Source: Patescibacteria group bacterium (GTDB lineage: Bacteria > Patescibacteriota > Gracilibacteria > Peribacterales > Peribacteraceae). From it: a stretch of DNA of 6,137 bases. The notes below the pieces were generated by a model. It was not told the DNA's origin. It saw only the letters and a program-made list of their open reading frames with translations, and searched no databases. The stretch is from the NCBI GenBank assembly GCA_018818235.1, contig JAHISE010000062.1, forward strand, positions 1 through 6,137, in the 5' to 3' direction. Shown piece by piece: positions 4,672 through 6,137 of this stretch. The position numbers and the translations under genes are program-made. Position 1 is the first letter of the stretch. Each line of letters opens with the position of its first letter.

Positions 4672-6137
4672 ATGCTTGCAAAATTAACATCATTTGCCAC
4701 GTTAGGGCTAAAATCAGAGATAATTACGATAGAAGTCGGCGCTGTCAACGGAGAACTACCTAATATGTTTATAGTTGGTCTTGGCGACATGGCCGTAAAG
4801 GAAAGCAAACAGAGAGTACGCATGGCTTTGCGCTCCAGCAAGCTTAGGTATCCAAGTAGTAAGGTTATCACTGTTAACTTAGCACCCGCTGATTTGCGAA
4901 AAGCCGGACCGCGCTACGACTTAGGCATAGCACTCGGACTTGTAATCATCAACGGAGGATTACAGGTGAACGCCAGTGCATTGGCTGATATGGCGTTCCT
5001 TGGAGAGCTGGCATTGGACGGAAGCCTGCGTCACGTAACGGGTGTACTACCCGCCGCCATCGCATGTAAGGAGCGGGGGATCTCTACACTTGTTGTCCCA
5101 CTCGTTGACGCACCGGAAGCCGCACTTATCCCGGGGCTTAATGTAATAGGTGCAAGATCCATAGGTGAGCTTGTGGATATTTTACACGGCGACTGTTCAC
5201 CTCAACCCATTCCTCCTTCCACAAGCAGTGCACACCACGAAATTATAATTGATTTCGCAGATGTTCGCGGCCAAGAGCATGCCAAAAGAGCTCTGGAAAT
5301 CGCCGCAGCCGGTGGTCATAACGTTCTTTTAAGCGGAACACCGGGATCCGGGAAAACATTATTAGCTAGGGCTTTTTCAGGCATCCTCCCACCATTAAGT
5401 AACGAAGAATCCATAGAAGTCACACAGGTATATTCAATTGCAAATTTACTTCCGGAGGATACTCCACTGATCCGTAAAAGACCCTTCCGACTTATACATC
5501 ACACAGCAAGCGGCGTGAGCATTGTAGGTGGCGGGCAGGTTCCCGGACCGGGTGAAATAAGTTTGGCACACAAAGGGGTATTGTTTTTAGATGAACTTGC
5601 AGAGTTTCCGTCACAGGTTTTGGAAGTCCTTCGCCAACCCTTGGAAGATCGTCAGATAACAATCACTCGCGCGCACGGTAGCGTAACTTTTCCGGCAGAC
5701 TTCATCATGATAGCCGCAATGAACCCTCCGCAATTTGCAGCAGGAGGTGCTTTAAAAATTCAAAGAAGAATTTCGCAACCACTTCTGGATAGAATAGATC
5801 TGACTATAGATGTGCAGCCGGTGCCGATAGAAGATCTGCAAAAACCTCCCGGCAAAGACACCGAATCCAGTTCAACAATTCTTGAACGCATTGTTAACGC
5901 TAGAAAAGTTCAGATGAAAAGATATGAAGGCATTTCCATTTCTACCAACAAAGAAATGAGTGTGAAACACATAGATACATTGTGCCCACTTAAAACGGAG
6001 GCATCTTCGCTGTTACGCTGTGCTGCCGAAAGAATGGATCTGTCCGCACGCAGTTATCACCGGATGATAAAAGTTTCCAGAACAATTGCGGATCTGGCGG
6101 GGAGCGCGGATATAGAGACGGAGCATGTGGCGGAGGC
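4672..6137 (+). CDS. comM: ComM/YifB-type AAA+ branch-migration helicase (Mg-chelatase ChlI-like), 3' partial
   Basis: ComM forms hexameric rings that drive branch migration, integrating incoming DNA in natural transformation. The frame runs from ATG at 4672 to the window edge: 488 codons, with only around ten residues probably missing. The N-terminal Lon/S5-like domain spans about 1-170 (ITVNLAPADLRKAG, residues 66-79). The AAA+ domain follows: Walker A GTPGSGKT (222-229), Walker B GVLFLDELAEF (302-312, D307 and E308), sensor N351, the RRIS-PLLDRID segment (365-376), and the C-terminal SARSYHRMIKVSRTIADL (458-475). Family members usually have a four-Cys cluster (CPCG, then CxC) right after the sensor MNP; here MNPPQFAAGG leads straight to the RRIS segment and the cluster is gone. 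No Shine-Dalgarno sequence precedes the start. It is divergent from yraN, its common genomic neighbour. Confidence 0.97.
   Translation, partial: MLAKLTSFATLGLKSEIITIEVGAVNGELPNMFIVGLGDMAVKESKQRVRMALRSSKLRYPSSKVITVNLAPADLRKAGPRYDLGIALGLVIINGGLQVNASALADMAFLGELALDGSLRHVTGVLPAAIACKERGISTLVVPLVDAPEAALIPGLNVIGARSIGELVDILHGDCSPQPIPPSTSSAHHEIIIDFADVRGQEHAKRALEIAAAGGHNVLLSGTPGSGKTLLARAFSGILPPLSNEESIEVTQVYSIANLLPEDTPLIRKRPFRLIHHTASGVSIVGGGQVPGPGEISLAHKGVLFLDELAEFPSQVLEVLRQPLEDRQITITRAHGSVTFPADFIMIAAMNPPQFAAGGALKIQRRISQPLLDRIDLTIDVQPVPIEDLQKPPGKDTESSSTILERIVNARKVQMKRYEGISISTNKEMSVKHIDTLCPLKTEASSLLRCAAERMDLSARSYHRMIKVSRTIADLAGSADIETEHVAE

Noticed and set aside
4638..4871. Minus-strand open frame opposite the comM start
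   Set aside because: Antisense to the conserved N-terminal domain of ComM and covering the comM promoter palindrome.

Overview
The window is bacterial chromosome of moderate GC (judged by eye, not counted). It carries five recognisable housekeeping genes, one small hypothetical gene and unusually structured spacers. None of the five housekeeping starts has a clear Shine-Dalgarno sequence. The spacers are full of short tandem words folded into long hairpins. The lineage cannot be fixed from this: an uncultivated bacterium, possibly a candidate-phyla type, is a low-confidence guess. There is no sign of plasmid, phage or insertion sequence.

Layout. At the left edge metK (minus strand, 3' end cut off by the window) encodes S-adenosylmethionine (SAM) synthetase. 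Upstream of it, in reading order on the minus strand, lie a sigma70-like promoter (1295-1322), a SAM-I-like riboswitch aptamer (1177-1277), an intrinsic terminator with six T's (1137-1169), a 24-bp heptamer-repeat hairpin (1058-1117) and the metK start. This is a feedback circuit: the product of MetK should bind the leader and stop metK transcription. The aptamer keeps the S-box J1/2 sequence and a covaried pseudoknot, but departs from the standard GGCAACC segment and has no obvious kink-turn. Before the metK promoter, on the same strand, is a small Cys-rich hypothetical gene (1328-1588).

The middle holds zwf and pgl on the plus strand. They encode the first two steps of the oxidative pentose phosphate pathway, glucose-6-phosphate to 6-phosphogluconate with NADPH production; gnd is not in the window. 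zwf appears to be leaderless. On the right yraN (minus) converges on pgl and diverges from comM (plus, last few residues cut off). YraN is a nuclease-fold protein and ComM is an AAA+ branch-migration helicase used in natural transformation. The yraN-comM spacer holds a perfect 16-bp palindrome lying on the predicted comM promoter.

The main unexplained pattern is that four spacers (1058-1117, 1647-1729, 3204-3295, 4009-4108) each contain a different 24-29 bp imperfect inverted repeat, mostly built of 7-8 nt tandem words. They sit in a 5' leader, between divergent genes, between co-directional genes and between convergent genes, so ordinary termination does not explain them all.
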